From Bugula neritina (Eukaryota; Bryozoa; Gymnolaemata; Cheilostomatida; Bugulidae), in the NCBI GenBank assembly GCA_964035545.1, contig OZ037772.1, positions 5,543,733 through 5,607,732 of the forward strand: DNA of 64,000 nt, in the 5' to 3' direction. Shown in pieces: positions 26,901 to 36,696 of this stretch (position 1 is its first letter; the number at the start of each line of letters is the position of its first letter). A model generated the notes under the pieces. It did no database searches, was not told the origin of the DNA, and worked only from the letters and a program-made list of their open reading frames with translations. The position numbers and the translations under genes are program-made.

Positions 26901-29900
26901 CCGAAAATCGTGAAGGTATAAACGCAACTTTACCCATTTATAGTTGGCAGTAGTCTGTTTTCCTAATATACTGCATTGCAATCTCTATCCATCAGTCTTT
27001 TGCATTGCAATGCTGCTTTTTAGAAGAATTTGTGTGTGTCAAATATAAAATTGTTGTTGATTTCATTGTTCATTCTCAACACTGGCATTCTCTATAATAG
27101 CAGACAACTCTATAACACCTGCTACACAGTGTCACATTGTGTGTATATTTAATATTGTTAGGTTGACATCATCAAGTCATATTGTGATATGAAGAAGGAG
27201 ATTGATAGACTGTTGACAGAAGAGATTCCTAAGTTGACAGAGTTTGATTTTGTAACATCTGTGGAAGTGAAAGGTTGGTTTTATATGTTATCCATGCAAA
27301 ATTATTTAAAAGATATTGAATAGAACTATAACAGTTTTTCATTTTTATGACACTTTGTATCTTGTCGTATTTATAAGTAAAATCATCACAGAAGTATATA
27401 TTTTGACTTTTAGATTGAAGGTGTATTATGTGTGTAAGCTATATATGTTGCTAACTGTTACATTTTCCTCATTTGGCATTTCTCTCTATTGACCTGTGTT
27501 ATAACGATATATTATATATAATATTTTAATTTAACATGATGAAGGAACTAATATTTTCTAAAACTACTATTAAAGTATGTTTTTTAAGATAAATGTTGTT
27601 ATTGAAAATCTTTAGTGTTTAATTTACATTGAGAGGGCAAGTGGCCTACATCTCCCCCAATCTGTAAACTTCTCTCAACTACATTAAAGATTTACACACT
27701 TGTGCAATAGCTGTGCTTACTCTTGGAGAATACTATTACAAGTTTTTGATGAACATAATCTAATTTAATATAGTAGTATATCACTAAATAGAATATCATT
27801 AGAACTGATTTTAATGTTTTGTTGACGTGAATGCAGCTGCTGATTTTTTTCTGCAGTAAATTTTTTTCCATAGTTGATTCCTATAAAAATAATCTGGTAC
27901 AGAAAGCCAAAATTATAATAATAATTTTTTAAATGAAAAGTGCATGGTCATTGCAGTGTTGCTATAGCACTGCCATTTGTGTTGTGATACACAAAGATAT
28001 ACATGTATGTTTACATATCTGCTAGTTTTTCTAATGTATCAGCTGTCTTATATATTGTAGTAATTTGTGCAATTACTGAGCGTGAGTTATTTACTTGCGT
28101 ATAGTTAGCTGGTTATTCTGCTAGCAATTACTAGGGTAGCTGTCGAGTAATTATATTTATTATCCACAATAAAGCATAAAACAAACATCACATCAAATTA
28201 TCCTATACAAGAGTCGGATCAACTACTAACACATGTTACTACTTCAAGCCTCCGCTTACAACAACGTGGTATACTGTTAATAACCCGGGAAGTGTCACGT
28301 GAATCGGAAGCATATCTTCCGGAGCTGCTAATTGGTTGCTACATAAGGGTCTGAGTATTCCAAGAGTAGGGAGAGGGCGATTCCCGTATTTGTACTTTGC
28401 ACTACTCACTACACCGTCCCCCCCAGCAGAAAGCCCTACTTTCTGATAACACAATAAAAAAACACATAATGAAAAACTATACAATAATCCAAAAAGAAAA
28501 ACATACATAAGTAAACCCACAAAGAGTAAGAAAAGAAATAGTTAAACACGACAACGTTTACATTAGAAGACAACAGGGTGATCGATCACACACATCTAGT
28601 CAGCTATTAAGAGAGAGGGTGCTTACCAGCACGCGGGCCAATGTCGGAGCGCTCGTCACATTCCAAACGAGTTATAGCTCAACGAAGGTGCCTACCCCAG
28701 GCATTCTCATTGGTTGGACTCTGATTCTTGTAGCGATCGTGCTCTGTGTCGAGCCTGTCGGGCACGTAGCCGCCTCTTCAGTCGCCCCACTGAGTCCTTC
28801 AACTGGTATAGACCTGTCGTCGTATCCAGCAGGTCAGGTGCAAGTTGTGTGAACTCGGCTTGTAGTCTTACAAGCCGCTCTTCTACGTTAGCCAGCTGGC
28901 TGGGCCTTGGTGGGGTTGTAGTGGTCTCCGTTAGAGGGGATATTGTTGTTTCTTCTACTTCTGGGGTGTTGCTAGGGTTGACGGGGGTAGGAGGTGGGCC
29001 CTGAACCATAGGGGACTTATGGCGGGCGGATAGTAGCAGTACGTGAAACCCTGACGCTAGCGCGGCCAGGGTGATAGCCTTCCTGATGACTGGCTTGATG
29101 GCATCCAGGTATAGGGGGAAACTGTCTTCATCAACAGTGTGGTTCTCTCCGGCGAAGCAGCTTAGATTATGTACTGTCACGAGATACGGGTAGACGTCGT
29201 GGAACCCGCAGGGACAGGAGTGGAGCAGGAAATGGGCGTCTACATGTAAACGCAGGGAGCGGTGTGACGGGCACTCCTCAAAGCAGACCTGGCAGGTTCG
29301 GTGTGGTCCACTGGGTCCCCAGGCTTCTTCAATTCTCCTCTCTGTCGTGGGTGACACCCAACGGTGTTGTCGGCGGAGCACCACGGGTATGCCATTCTCC
29401 ATTACAGGCTCTTCTTCCATAGGCAGAGAGGTTGGCTGGTCCCGTGACCGGGAGGTGGTCACTCGAGTGTGATCTGAAAGAGTAGCAGTGTTAAAGATTA
29501 TACACTGAGGCACCGTCGGCGTGTACAGCCTGACCGGTACTCTGTTCAGTTACACTCGTGAGATTCAGGCTAATGAATAGTTGATGGAGAACACACTCGC
29601 TATGACAGATTATTTAAAATCAAAGTCGACGTGTATTCCCACCACTGTTTATCATTATCGAATCTCCAGCTCGCTAGCTAGTGTAGCTAAAGCTGACTGA
29701 TGCAGTCTAGTTATCGTACCAAAAACATAATTAACTCACCCTTCGATCCAGAATAGTAAGACATTTTGGAATGAGAGTGGTAACTGATTACTGTTTACTG
29801 GCACGTCTACTCTCGACTGCATCAACATAGGAAAAGACCGAACAGCGTGGTTGTGAAACGTGACTAGGGCTTTTCACTTCCAGCGGATGAATCTCGTGTG

Positions 29901-32900
29901 AGATTCCGCCGAGGCAAAAGTTGAGATTTTCGTGGTGATCACAACTCCCACAGCTCTTTGCCTGTTTTCCCATGCGAGGCCTCTCTAGACTTTTGTTACT
30001 GCCGCTTATACCGCGGTCACGTACACAGTCTCTGAGACACGCTGGAAGTTGCCTAGTGTGTGGTCCTGATCCTTTGTTGGTATCTCCTTGCGGAGCCCCT
30101 CCCACGGGGGGTTTTTGCACTTCCGGACCTGTTTCTGGTTCCGGAAGTGGTGATGATGGCAGGCTTGACGTTGGGGGCGGTGGGCGCACTTTCAAGGACG
30201 GAAGTGGCCTTTCTCGCCTCGCCAAGTCTTCCTGATGTGTCATGGAGGTGTTTCCGACCAGGTTGACAGTCTCCGCCTGCCGAGACTTTCTTGCACAATG
30301 CGTCTGCCGCCCCGCTTCACCAGGGAGACGGCTATGCTTGTTGGTCTGGCAGACTTTGCACCGTCTCACTCTGCGTCGGATATCCCGTTCCATGTTAGGC
30401 CAGTACCACCGGAGTTGTAGCTTGGTGACCACCCCTTGGACTCCTCCGTGAGTCTCCTCGTGGGTGTCTTGTATCAACTTCCGGCGGATGGCAACTGGGC
30501 AGACAACCCTCTTCCTGGCTGGCTGTCTGCTGTTGGCGGCCAAGGTCATGGTCAGCAGACCATCTGGCCCGACCCGCAGAGAGCTCCAACGTTGACAGTA
30601 CAGCCGTAACTCGGCGCATCCCCGTTGCCGTTGTGTATTACTGGGTCGTCGCCCTTCCTGTTTCGCTCGGTACACGTCGGCTACCACCCCAGGAAGGCAT
30701 TCCTGGAGCTTCGGCAGCTCCCTAACGTTACCAGCCCATACAGGTTTGGCGCGGAGGCTCTGGACAGCCTCCGGGGGCGTGTCAGCCCTCTGTTGGAGTA
30801 GCTGAGCAGGGGCGGTCCTCGCCGCCCTTGGTACCTCACGACAGCCTGCTCTATTTAGGCGGGCTCCGTGGTCTGTGTGGCTGAATGCCTCACTGTACCC
30901 ATGTGGCAACCTAGCCACAGCCTGGCGCTTCCCGTTGCCTGTGCAGCCACGTCTCCCTGGAGGAGGGGAGGCATGGGTTGGGACGGTCCTCCGCCCTCGA
31001 GACGGGCCCTGCTGTGGACCTTCCGTCGTAGCTCCCGACGACGGCCCAATGGCTTCCTCCTGGACAGGATGGAAGCGACCCAGCATGGATCTGGGTAGTA
31101 GGTCTACTGTCTCTGAGAAGGGGTTGACACACTGCACTGAGATCTCTCCTTGTCCCGTAAGCCGGCTAAAACTACGGGCAAGTTGGACTCTCGAGTGCGT
31201 ACTTTCGACAACTCCCAACTTAGAGGTTTGGCCACCGTCTACCTTGCAGCGGACGGTAGCCCGGGAGTGGCCTGGTATAGTACAGCTCCGAACTACCTGC
31301 ACTGCTCCTGCTAGAGGACGACCAAACTTATCGACACAAGCGAGCTCCTTGTCGCCCATGATCATCGCAGATTTACTGAAATCGATGCGACAACCGTGTC
31401 GTTGTAAGAATGGCATCCCGAGGATAGCATCCTCGTTGAGCTGCCCGACGATAAACGTCTCTTGGATGGCCTGGTTACGGACGTAACCAGTTAGCTCAAT
31501 AATGCCGTAGAAGGGAATGCACGACCCGTCTGCCAGGGTGCCATGATCCCCCTCATACGGTGCCAACCCGTCCTTGACCTTAGCGCTGAGGGTGTCAAAG
31601 AACTGACGGCTAAGGAGGTTGGTGGTGCAGCCTGAGTCCAGGAGGAAGTTGGCAGGCTTGCCGGCTAGCTTTCCTGGTAGGAAGTAGCTACTTCCGTGCG
31701 GCTGCAATTGTGTGTGCCGTGGTTGCACCTCCTTCGCTGTGGGTCGAGGGGTCCACGGTTGGCGGCGACTATTGACCAGCTGCCGAGGTTGGGGCGGTAC
31801 GCCTTGCGGCGCCTGTACCGTTTCCCTCGCAGGCTCTGTGGTCAATCGTCTGCCGGCTCCAGATTGGTGCCGGAGTGGCGTAGAGGACCCAGGCGGCGAG
31901 TGGCTCGAGCCTACTTGCCGCGGGGGTCGCCACTTCACAGCATCTCCGCGCGGCGCCCAGCGGGGCGACAGACGCGCGGGCCTCCCTGGGTGATTCACAG
32001 ACGGCCCGCAGGAGGTGGGAACATCTGCGGGCCGTGGTAGTTTAACCCTTGTGGGAGCTGAGGGCAGTTCCTCTGGAAATGTCCTGGCCTTCCGCATTCC
32101 CAGCAGAAGTAGTGCCCCATGCCTGGTGATTGTACCTGCGGCCCGCAAGGCTCACGGGCAGTATCTACCTGGCTTGGGGAAGCTAATGTGGTGACCAGTT
32201 TATCTAGCATGTCAGTCATCTGTGAGATTTTTGACGCTAGTGACATCTAGTTCACATTAGCCACCGCGGAGGGTTCCGCGTTTAATTCGGCGTGAGCAGT
32301 AGAGTGCTCCGTGGTCACCTGGCGGGAGGCCACGCGGTTGCGGTGCATATGAGTCGCCAAGAGGTAGGCTTCTCCCACCGCAAGTGCATCTTCGACTGTG
32401 GTGACTCCCCTCGCTTGGAGTTGATGGTGGAGCCCCAAGTCGTTGATGGACTGCACGAAGGCATCATAAGTATACCTCTCACGGTGTACCGGAGGCAGAT
32501 CGCGGAATGCGATCTGCGCTAGTGGGTACACCGTGGCAGCGTGCTCTTCTAGTGACGTGTGAGGATCACGCCGCATCCTCTGTAGACGCGCCCGCGCATC
32601 TATGGGAGAGATGCCAAAACGGGCCCGCAAGGAAGCAAAGATTCCGTCTATGTCAGGTCCCGCTCCGTACGGCTTAGCTTTGCCCGTCAGCGCCATCCTG
32701 AGCTTTACCAACGCCACCCTTGGCGGCCATTCTGCAATCTCCATCACATCTTGGAATTCTTGGATAAACTGCTCCACTGCTTCTTCGCCGGTGAAGGTGG
32801 GCGCCTTCAGTCGGTATCTATCTTCACCATGCTCTCTAAGAATTCTCACTTCTTCATCTAACACCACTGGTTCCACAGGTATATCAACATTATCTCTCTC

Positions 32901-34393
32901 ACCTTCATTCAGTGGAATGGGTAGCTCCGTGCCGTCTTCTGCCATGACTGCTATACGCAAGATCCCGCCGCTGCCACCACTGTAGTAATTTGTGCAATTA
33001 CTGAGCGTGAGTTATTTACTTGCGTATAGTTAGCTGGTTATTCTGCTAGCAATTACTAGGGTAGCTGTCGAGTAATTATATTTATTATCCACAATAAAGC
33101 ATAAAACAAACATCACATCAAATTATCCTATACAAGAGTCGGATCAACTACTAACACATGTTACTACTTCAAGCCTCCGCTTACAACAACGTGGTATACT
33201 GTTAATAACCCGGGAAGTGTCACGTGAATCGGAAGCATATCTTCCGGAGCTGCTAATTGGTTGCTACATAAGGGTCTAGGTATTCCAAGAGTAGGGAGAG
33301 GGCGATTCCCGTATTTGTACTTTGCACTACTCACTACAATATTATATTTTTTTGTCATGCATGTCAATATTTTATTACAGAAGTGAAAAGAGATACAGAG
33401 ATTGAACTGACCAAAAAAAGAACTGCAAGGATAACTCCTGAACAAGGACTGGTTGTCTCACCTCCACTACCCAAGTCTATAGAACTGATAAAAGTTGTTG
33501 GAGTTTCTCCATACTGCTATTCTGTTCACACCTATAAAGGTGTCACATATGCTGGGTGTAGAGAAGGTGTAGACAGGATAGATGAGAACAACAAAGTAAC
33601 AGAATCATTCATCTCTATTAAGGGTAGTACTGTGAAGAGTATCTCAGTACATAATGATAGGATATATACTCTGTCTTCTGATTCAAAAGTAAGAGTTCAT
33701 GACCTTGAAGGGAAGACTATCACCAGCTGGACTCATACAGAGACACTTGTGTGGACAAATCAGCTTGCCATCATAAACCATCAGATAGCTATTTCTGACA
33801 GGCTGAATAAAACTCTAGTATTCTATTCTCTGAATGGGGAGGTAGTAAACACTCTACCCTGTCCTCTACTCACTGATACTGCTGTATGTCTGTCTGCTGC
33901 AGATAACAACTCAATTATTATATCTCAGCTTCACTCATCTCTAGTATACAAAGTAGACACCTCATCAGGTGACATCATCTGGCAGTGTAAGGAAGTGGCT
34001 AGACCTCGTAGAGTGACCTGCTATAGAGATGAGTTTGTACTTGTGGCTGATGATGCTGTACCTTCCTCACTCTGTATACTATCATTACATACAGGTTAGT
34101 TACTGTGTAGAATACACATAGTCTACAATATACCTGCATTGTTATTTGAGAAAATTAGTTCATTCATATAATTTACATATTTCCTACAAATAAACTGCAC
34201 TCTCTTTATATTATCTTTGATTCCTATAGAGTATAGAGGAACATTAATTATGTCCTTTATCTCAACAGGCAAGTTACTAACCAGGCTACCTCTTAAGTAC
34301 AGTGACATTTTTGATCTACACCTCACTGGCTCTACTCTAGTAATTCAAGTACGTTTTCCTAATGACCGAGTTCTGTTCTATCAGCTCAAGTGA
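23988..34393 (+). CDS. TRIM-type RING / B-box / coiled-coil / beta-propeller protein, copy 1
   Basis: Probable E3 ubiquitin ligase of TRIM type. Exons: 23988-24145, 24405-24570, 25196-25379, 25471-25655, 25842-26012, 27162-27273, 33381-34094, 34269-34393, all with GT-AG borders and compatible phases; about 604 residues. The RING is C3HC4 (C11, C14, C28, H30, C33, C36, C49, C52). B-box 1 lies at about 78-117 (CEVC, CLVC, CAKH) and B-box 2 at about 137-174 (CETH, CKVC, CTQC). A predicted coiled coil spans about 175-310. From about 335 on, repeated strands (VDRIDENNKV, RVHDLEGKTI, VYKVDTSSGDIIW) indicate an NHL- or PQQ-like beta-propeller, a TRIM-NHL-like layout. The start is the first ATG after a splice acceptor, in the same position in all paralogues. 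Intron 6 holds a 5.3-kb LTR element, yet exon borders are intact. AATAAA lies at 34,421. The substrate is unknown. Confidence 0.85.
26522..26775 (+). repeat. Intron 5 minisatellite (ATACTGTATAATACTATAGG-like)
   Basis: Imperfect roughly 20-bp units built on ATACTGTATAATACTATAG. The same array sits in the matching intron of copies 2 and 3 with different lengths. Confidence 0.7.
28056..28413 (-). repeat. 3' LTR of the Gypsy-type element
   Basis: 358 bp, identical to the LTR at 32,981 except TCTGAGTATT against TCTAGGTATT. On the minus strand it contains a CCAAT box (AACCAATTAG), an E-box CACGTG and AATAAA. The ATAT target duplication lies at 28,052-28,055. Confidence 0.92.
28414..28445 (-). promoter_or_regulatory. 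Polypurine tract for plus-strand priming
   Basis: Read on the minus strand, GCTGGGGGGGACGG lies directly before the 3' LTR start TGTAG. Its position and G-run fit the polypurine tract of LTR elements. Confidence 0.65.
28707..29420 (-). CDS. Accessory ORF3 of the LTR element: two zinc fingers plus coiled coil
   Basis: The frame is open from 29,513. The first ATG is at 29,420, giving 237 residues. A classical C2H2 finger (CQVC, twelve residues, H, three, H) is followed by a second C-x-C...H...C finger (CPCGF...VTVH...C). A short hydrophobic stretch (AITLAALASGFHVLLL) is next, then a Pro/Thr-rich linker and a C-terminal heptad-like and Arg-rich region (RLKRRLRARQARHRAR). It lies where an env-like or extra ORF would sit, after pol. 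A splice acceptor-like CTTTCAG lies about 60 bases before the ATG on the minus strand, so it may be made from a spliced RNA. I do not recognise the family. A nucleic-acid-binding role is inferred from the fingers and basic tail. Confidence 0.65.
   Translation of the reverse strand: MEEEPVMENGIPVVLRRQHRWVSPTTERRIEEAWGPSGPHRTCQVCFEECPSHRSLRLHVDAHFLLHSCPCGFHDVYPYLVTVHNLSCFAGENHTVDEDSFPLYLDAIKPVIRKAITLAALASGFHVLLLSARHKSPMVQGPPPTPVNPSNTPEVEETTISPLTETTTTPPRPSQLANVEERLVRLQAEFTQLAPDLLDTTTGLYQLKDSVGRLKRRLRARQARHRARSLQESESNQ
29788..32148 (-). pseudogene. Deleted pol of the LTR element: protease, integrase zinc domain, tail
   Basis: An open frame of 786 codons, overlapping the zinc-knuckle ORF in another frame, so a frameshift is the likely way in. 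The aspartic protease lies around 31.4-31.7 kb (active site LLDSG at 31,630-31,641; later AILGMPFL). After GRFHPVQEE the reverse transcriptase and RNase H are missing: the text passes through a pre-RT linker (YSEAFSHTDHG) and jumps near 30.74-30.87 kb to the region before integrase. The H2C2 zinc-binding domain follows (HEETHGG...YWPNM...CKVCQTNKH, about 30.33-30.50 kb). The integrase core is absent, then an integrase-like tail (LPACLRDCV, about 30.02-30.05 kb) appears. The frame is continuous in spite of the deletions. It may make a protease-bearing protein but not a polymerase. Confidence 0.75.
31995..32246 (-). CDS. Nucleocapsid-like zinc-knuckle segment of gag
   Basis: 83 codons in the same frame as gag, separated from it by one TAG immediately followed by ATG. 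Contains one CCHC knuckle (CWECGRPGHFQRNC), the RNA-binding motif of nucleocapsid proteins. It would be joined to gag by stop-codon readthrough, or be made by re-initiation; the sequence alone cannot decide. Confidence 0.75.
   Translation of the reverse strand: MSLASKISQMTDMLDKLVTTLASPSQVDTAREPCGPQVQSPGMGHYFCWECGRPGHFQRNCPQLPQGLNYHGPQMFPPPAGRL
32247..32945 (-). CDS. Gag (capsid-like) of the LTR element
   Basis: 232 residues from the first ATG (32,945), which lies 17 bases after the primer site. The frame is open a little further upstream but without ATG. The pattern APTFTGEEAVEQFIQEF, then W..PRVALVKLRMALTGKA, then LRARFG and ARARLQRMRR is typical of Ty3/Gypsy retrotransposon Gag. It ends with TAG at 32,247-32,249 before the zinc-knuckle segment in the same frame. 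It probably packages element RNA. Confidence 0.8.
   Translation of the reverse strand: MAEDGTELPIPLNEGERDNVDIPVEPVVLDEEVRILREHGEDRYRLKAPTFTGEEAVEQFIQEFQDVMEIAEWPPRVALVKLRMALTGKAKPYGAGPDIDGIFASLRARFGISPIDARARLQRMRRDPHTSLEEHAATVYPLAQIAFRDLPPVHRERYTYDAFVQSINDLGLHHQLQARGVTTVEDALAVGEAYLLATHMHRNRVASRQVTTEHSTAHAELNAEPSAVANVN
32962..32979 (-). promoter_or_regulatory. Primer binding site, tRNA-Leu type
   Basis: On the minus strand, one base after the 5' LTR, TGGTGGCAGCGGCGGGAT is complementary to the 3' end of a typical eukaryotic tRNA-Leu (ATCCCACCGCTGCCA plus CCA) at 17 of 18 positions. The tRNA sequence is from general knowledge. Confidence 0.75.
32981..33338 (-). repeat. 5' LTR of the Gypsy-type element
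   Basis: 358 bp, partner of 28,056-28,413. Flanked on the right by ATAT (33,339-33,342), the second half of the target duplication. Confidence 0.92.
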
Positions 34394-34407
34394 AGGTGAG
34401 CTGATAG
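34378..34407 (+). promoter_or_regulatory. Stem-loop overlapping the stop codon, copy 1
   Basis: CTATCAGCTC and GAGCTGATAG form a perfect 10-bp stem around a 10-base loop that carries the TGA stop. AATAAA starts 14 bases after the stem. The 30-bp length is kept in all four family copies. Confidence 0.55.
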
Positions 34408-34599
34408 ACTGGGATACTCTAATAAAGGTCAGTAAATGTTGTTGTGAGAGGTACTGAGTGCCTTTCTAATTCATATTTTTAATGCTGCTTTGTATTGAGT
34501 AGTTTTACATCGCATTTTGTTATATAATATTTTGTGTTGTATTGCATTTTATTGCATAGAAATATTATGAATTTTTTTATATTATTATAATAATAATAT

Positions 34600-34865
34600 T
34601 GTTATAATTTTTGCAATTAAATTAGGTGTGAGAATTTGTATATGTTATAGTTATCCACGTTGCATGGTTAGATACCAGATGGAGAATCGAGATAGTAGAT
34701 TTATTTACTACATAAACATAAAATACTCTTTTCATATCAGCATCACGCTCTGACTGAGCACACTAATGTTACAATCTGGAACCTAGTTACAATAGGGGAA
34801 AAGTCACGTGTCCGATTACTAATTGGCTAGTGAGCACATGGTCCTACGCTTCACTGCCCACTACA
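34600..34865 (-). mobile_element. Diverged solo LTR
   Basis: A 266-bp insertion in the 3' flank of copy 1, absent from the matching flanks of copies 2 and 3. It begins TGTTATAATTTTTGCAATTA, clearly related to TGTAGTAATTTGTGCAATTA of the full element, and ends in CACTACA. It shares CACGTG and CTAATTGGCT features. Flanks are ATAT and ATCT, a mutated 4-bp target duplication. Confidence 0.75.
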
Positions 34866-35781
34866 ATCTTGTCAGTTAACTATATAGTAGTGTGCACATT
34901 GTTACCAGTTATCTCCCCTGATTAGTTATCAATCAATAGTTAAATTATAAAGCAACTGTTTACAATGCATACGATGTATACTAATGTCTCATAGCATTAT
35001 ATTATTATAACATGGCAGATATTGTATATACTAGACATCCCTGTTATGCTTTGTAGAACACAACATGTTGAGTCATACATAAGGAGTTACCTTCCCAGTA
35101 CATCTCCGCTTTAATGAGTCAACTAAGTCAGTTCACTTCACTATAGACGCCTGCATGTTTAACTTCTTACTTTACAGTGGACTACTAAACAGGCTATAAC
35201 CACGTGATCCGTCAAAAATTGTACAAGCAGTATTTTTAATTCATTATTATCACTCAAGTTCTTTTATTGGTGTATTATATACCGGAAAATCCAGGTTATT
35301 GTGTGTTATATCAATTATACACGATATGTTTCTATAATTAATCTGTAAACTTTATAGGCTATAAAAGTTTTCACTGGTGGTGGCTACATGTATATTATGT
35401 ACTTTAAATTTGCAAAATTTTCTTTAAATTTCCTAATATTTTTTATCCTGACTATAAACTTTTGTTCTTTGCAATTATCCAGCCAAATTAATTGTCTCTA
35501 TGTTTGCTGTTTTAGAAATTACTAATGCATCAGATTTCCTTATTAATACGAACAGATTGCTGTGTTGGAGATTGAGATGTGACATGCTGTGAAGCTGTTT
35601 TCAATTATTGTATGGAATTATTATCAGTATAACAAGAAATAGCTCATTATTCCTTTACAATAAGCAGTTCCTTTGATAAAAATAAAATTGCCTTTTATAA
35701 TTAGCAATTGATTCTTTGTCTAATAAAGAGAAATCCAAAATTGTATCTAGTTTTACTTTGAATACTCTGTAACCATTTTAT

Positions 35782-36090
35782 TGTTGTAATTTCCAGTGTT
35801 TGGGTTGATGTGCAATCAAGAGAGTCTATTTAGTGCGAGAGAATTCCACCAAGATAAGCCGAGTTAATAAGAGTATTATTATTTTGAGTATAAGATACAT
35901 AATAAAAACGGTACAGAGTATTCGGAAATCTACACGTCTATTTAATCTATTACACTATTCACAACTGACAAGTAGCGCGAAGCTAACTACTGCTACTAAC
36001 TAGCAGCCTCGCTGATTGGCTAAGTACATTGTTCCGGGTCAATGCGCGACCCCGCGTATCGTGCTGTTGGTAGCTCCACGAGCCACCACA
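35782..36090. mobile_element. Second solo-LTR-like insertion
   Basis: A 309-bp insertion absent from the matching flanks of copies 2 and 3. It starts TGTTGTAATTTCC, ends CCACCACA, and is bounded by TTAT on both sides (35,778-35,781 and 36,091-36,094). It contains AATAAA and a CCAAT box in reverse (CTGATTGGCT). It looks like an LTR of a related family. Confidence 0.65.
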
Positions 36091-36257
36091 TTATTATCAC
36101 CTTCTAGAAAACATCACACATCTATTAGACATGTTACAAATAGGAATTGGTCAGTAGTTTATAAACAATCAATTTTCATTTAGTATTTAAGGGTCATTTT
36201 CTTAATTTAGTACACACTGAAAATCTCAAGTTTTTAGTTATTTTTCACAAATTAGCC

Positions 36258-36534
36258 GCTAATGAATAAGGGCTTTTGCCCAAAACTAGTAAAATATCAA
36301 TAAATACACTTAAATAATCAAGGTCCTTCCTAATTTTGCTTGATTCCCCATGTTTTTTTCTAGTTCTTCAGCTACTTTTGATTTCGGAGAGTTATGGTTT
36401 TTTTCATAACACTCTGCAATCAAAAGTAGCTGAATAATTAGGAAAGGACATGAGAAATTAAGCAAAATTAAAAAAAACTTTAATTATTTAGGTGTATTTA
36501 TTGAAATTTTACTAGATTTGGGAAAAATCCTTTG
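36258..36534. mobile_element. Foldback MITE, copy B
   Basis: Same family as 6,196-6,478: the GCTAATGAA end and the AATATCAATAAATACACTTA arm with its inverted partner. The inner arms still pair well (CTACTTTTGATT with AATCAAAAGTAG). The outer part of the 3' arm is replaced by the pentamer repeat that follows. Confidence 0.65.
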
Positions 36535-36696
36535 TAGTGTAGTGCCGTGTAGTGTAGTGCCGTGTAGTGTAGTGTCGTGTAGTGCAGTTTAGTGCAGTGC
36601 AGTGTAGCGCAGTGCAGTGCAGTGCAGTGCAGCGCAGTGCAGCGCAGTGCAGCGCAGTGTAGTGTAGTGCAGTGCAGTGTAGCGTAGCGTATAGTG
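36535..36696 (+). repeat. AGTGT/AGTGC pentamer microsatellite
   Basis: About 160 bases of GTAGT, GCAGT and GTAGC pentamers. It gives a false Cys/His/Leu-rich open frame on the minus strand. Confidence 0.85.

Larger units (their letters stand above)
28056..33338 (-). mobile_element. Non-autonomous Ty3/Gypsy-type LTR retrotransposon
   Basis: A 5,283-bp element in intron 6 of TRIM copy 1, transcribed on the minus strand. It has two 358-bp LTRs (TGTAG...CTACA) that differ at two adjacent bases only, a 4-bp target duplication ATAT confirmed by the uninterrupted introns of copies 2 and 3, a tRNA-Leu-type primer site, and a G-rich polypurine tract. Order: gag, zinc knuckle, protease, integrase zinc-binding domain, integrase tail, then an extra zinc-finger ORF. 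No reverse transcriptase, RNase H or integrase catalytic core is present, so it must have been mobilised in trans. It is strikingly GC-rich against an AT-rich host. The near-identical LTRs show recent insertion. Confidence 0.9.

Noticed and set aside
28619-29004. Plus-strand open frames over ORF3
   Set aside because: Antisense to the zinc-finger ORF and without motifs.
30868-31486. Plus-strand open frames across the LTR element
   Set aside because: Antisense shadows of the GC-rich pol frame, which alone shows protease and integrase motifs.
28056-33338. Endogenous retrovirus with env
   Set aside because: ORF3 has zinc fingers and no signal peptide or fusion-type features, so an envelope call is not supported.
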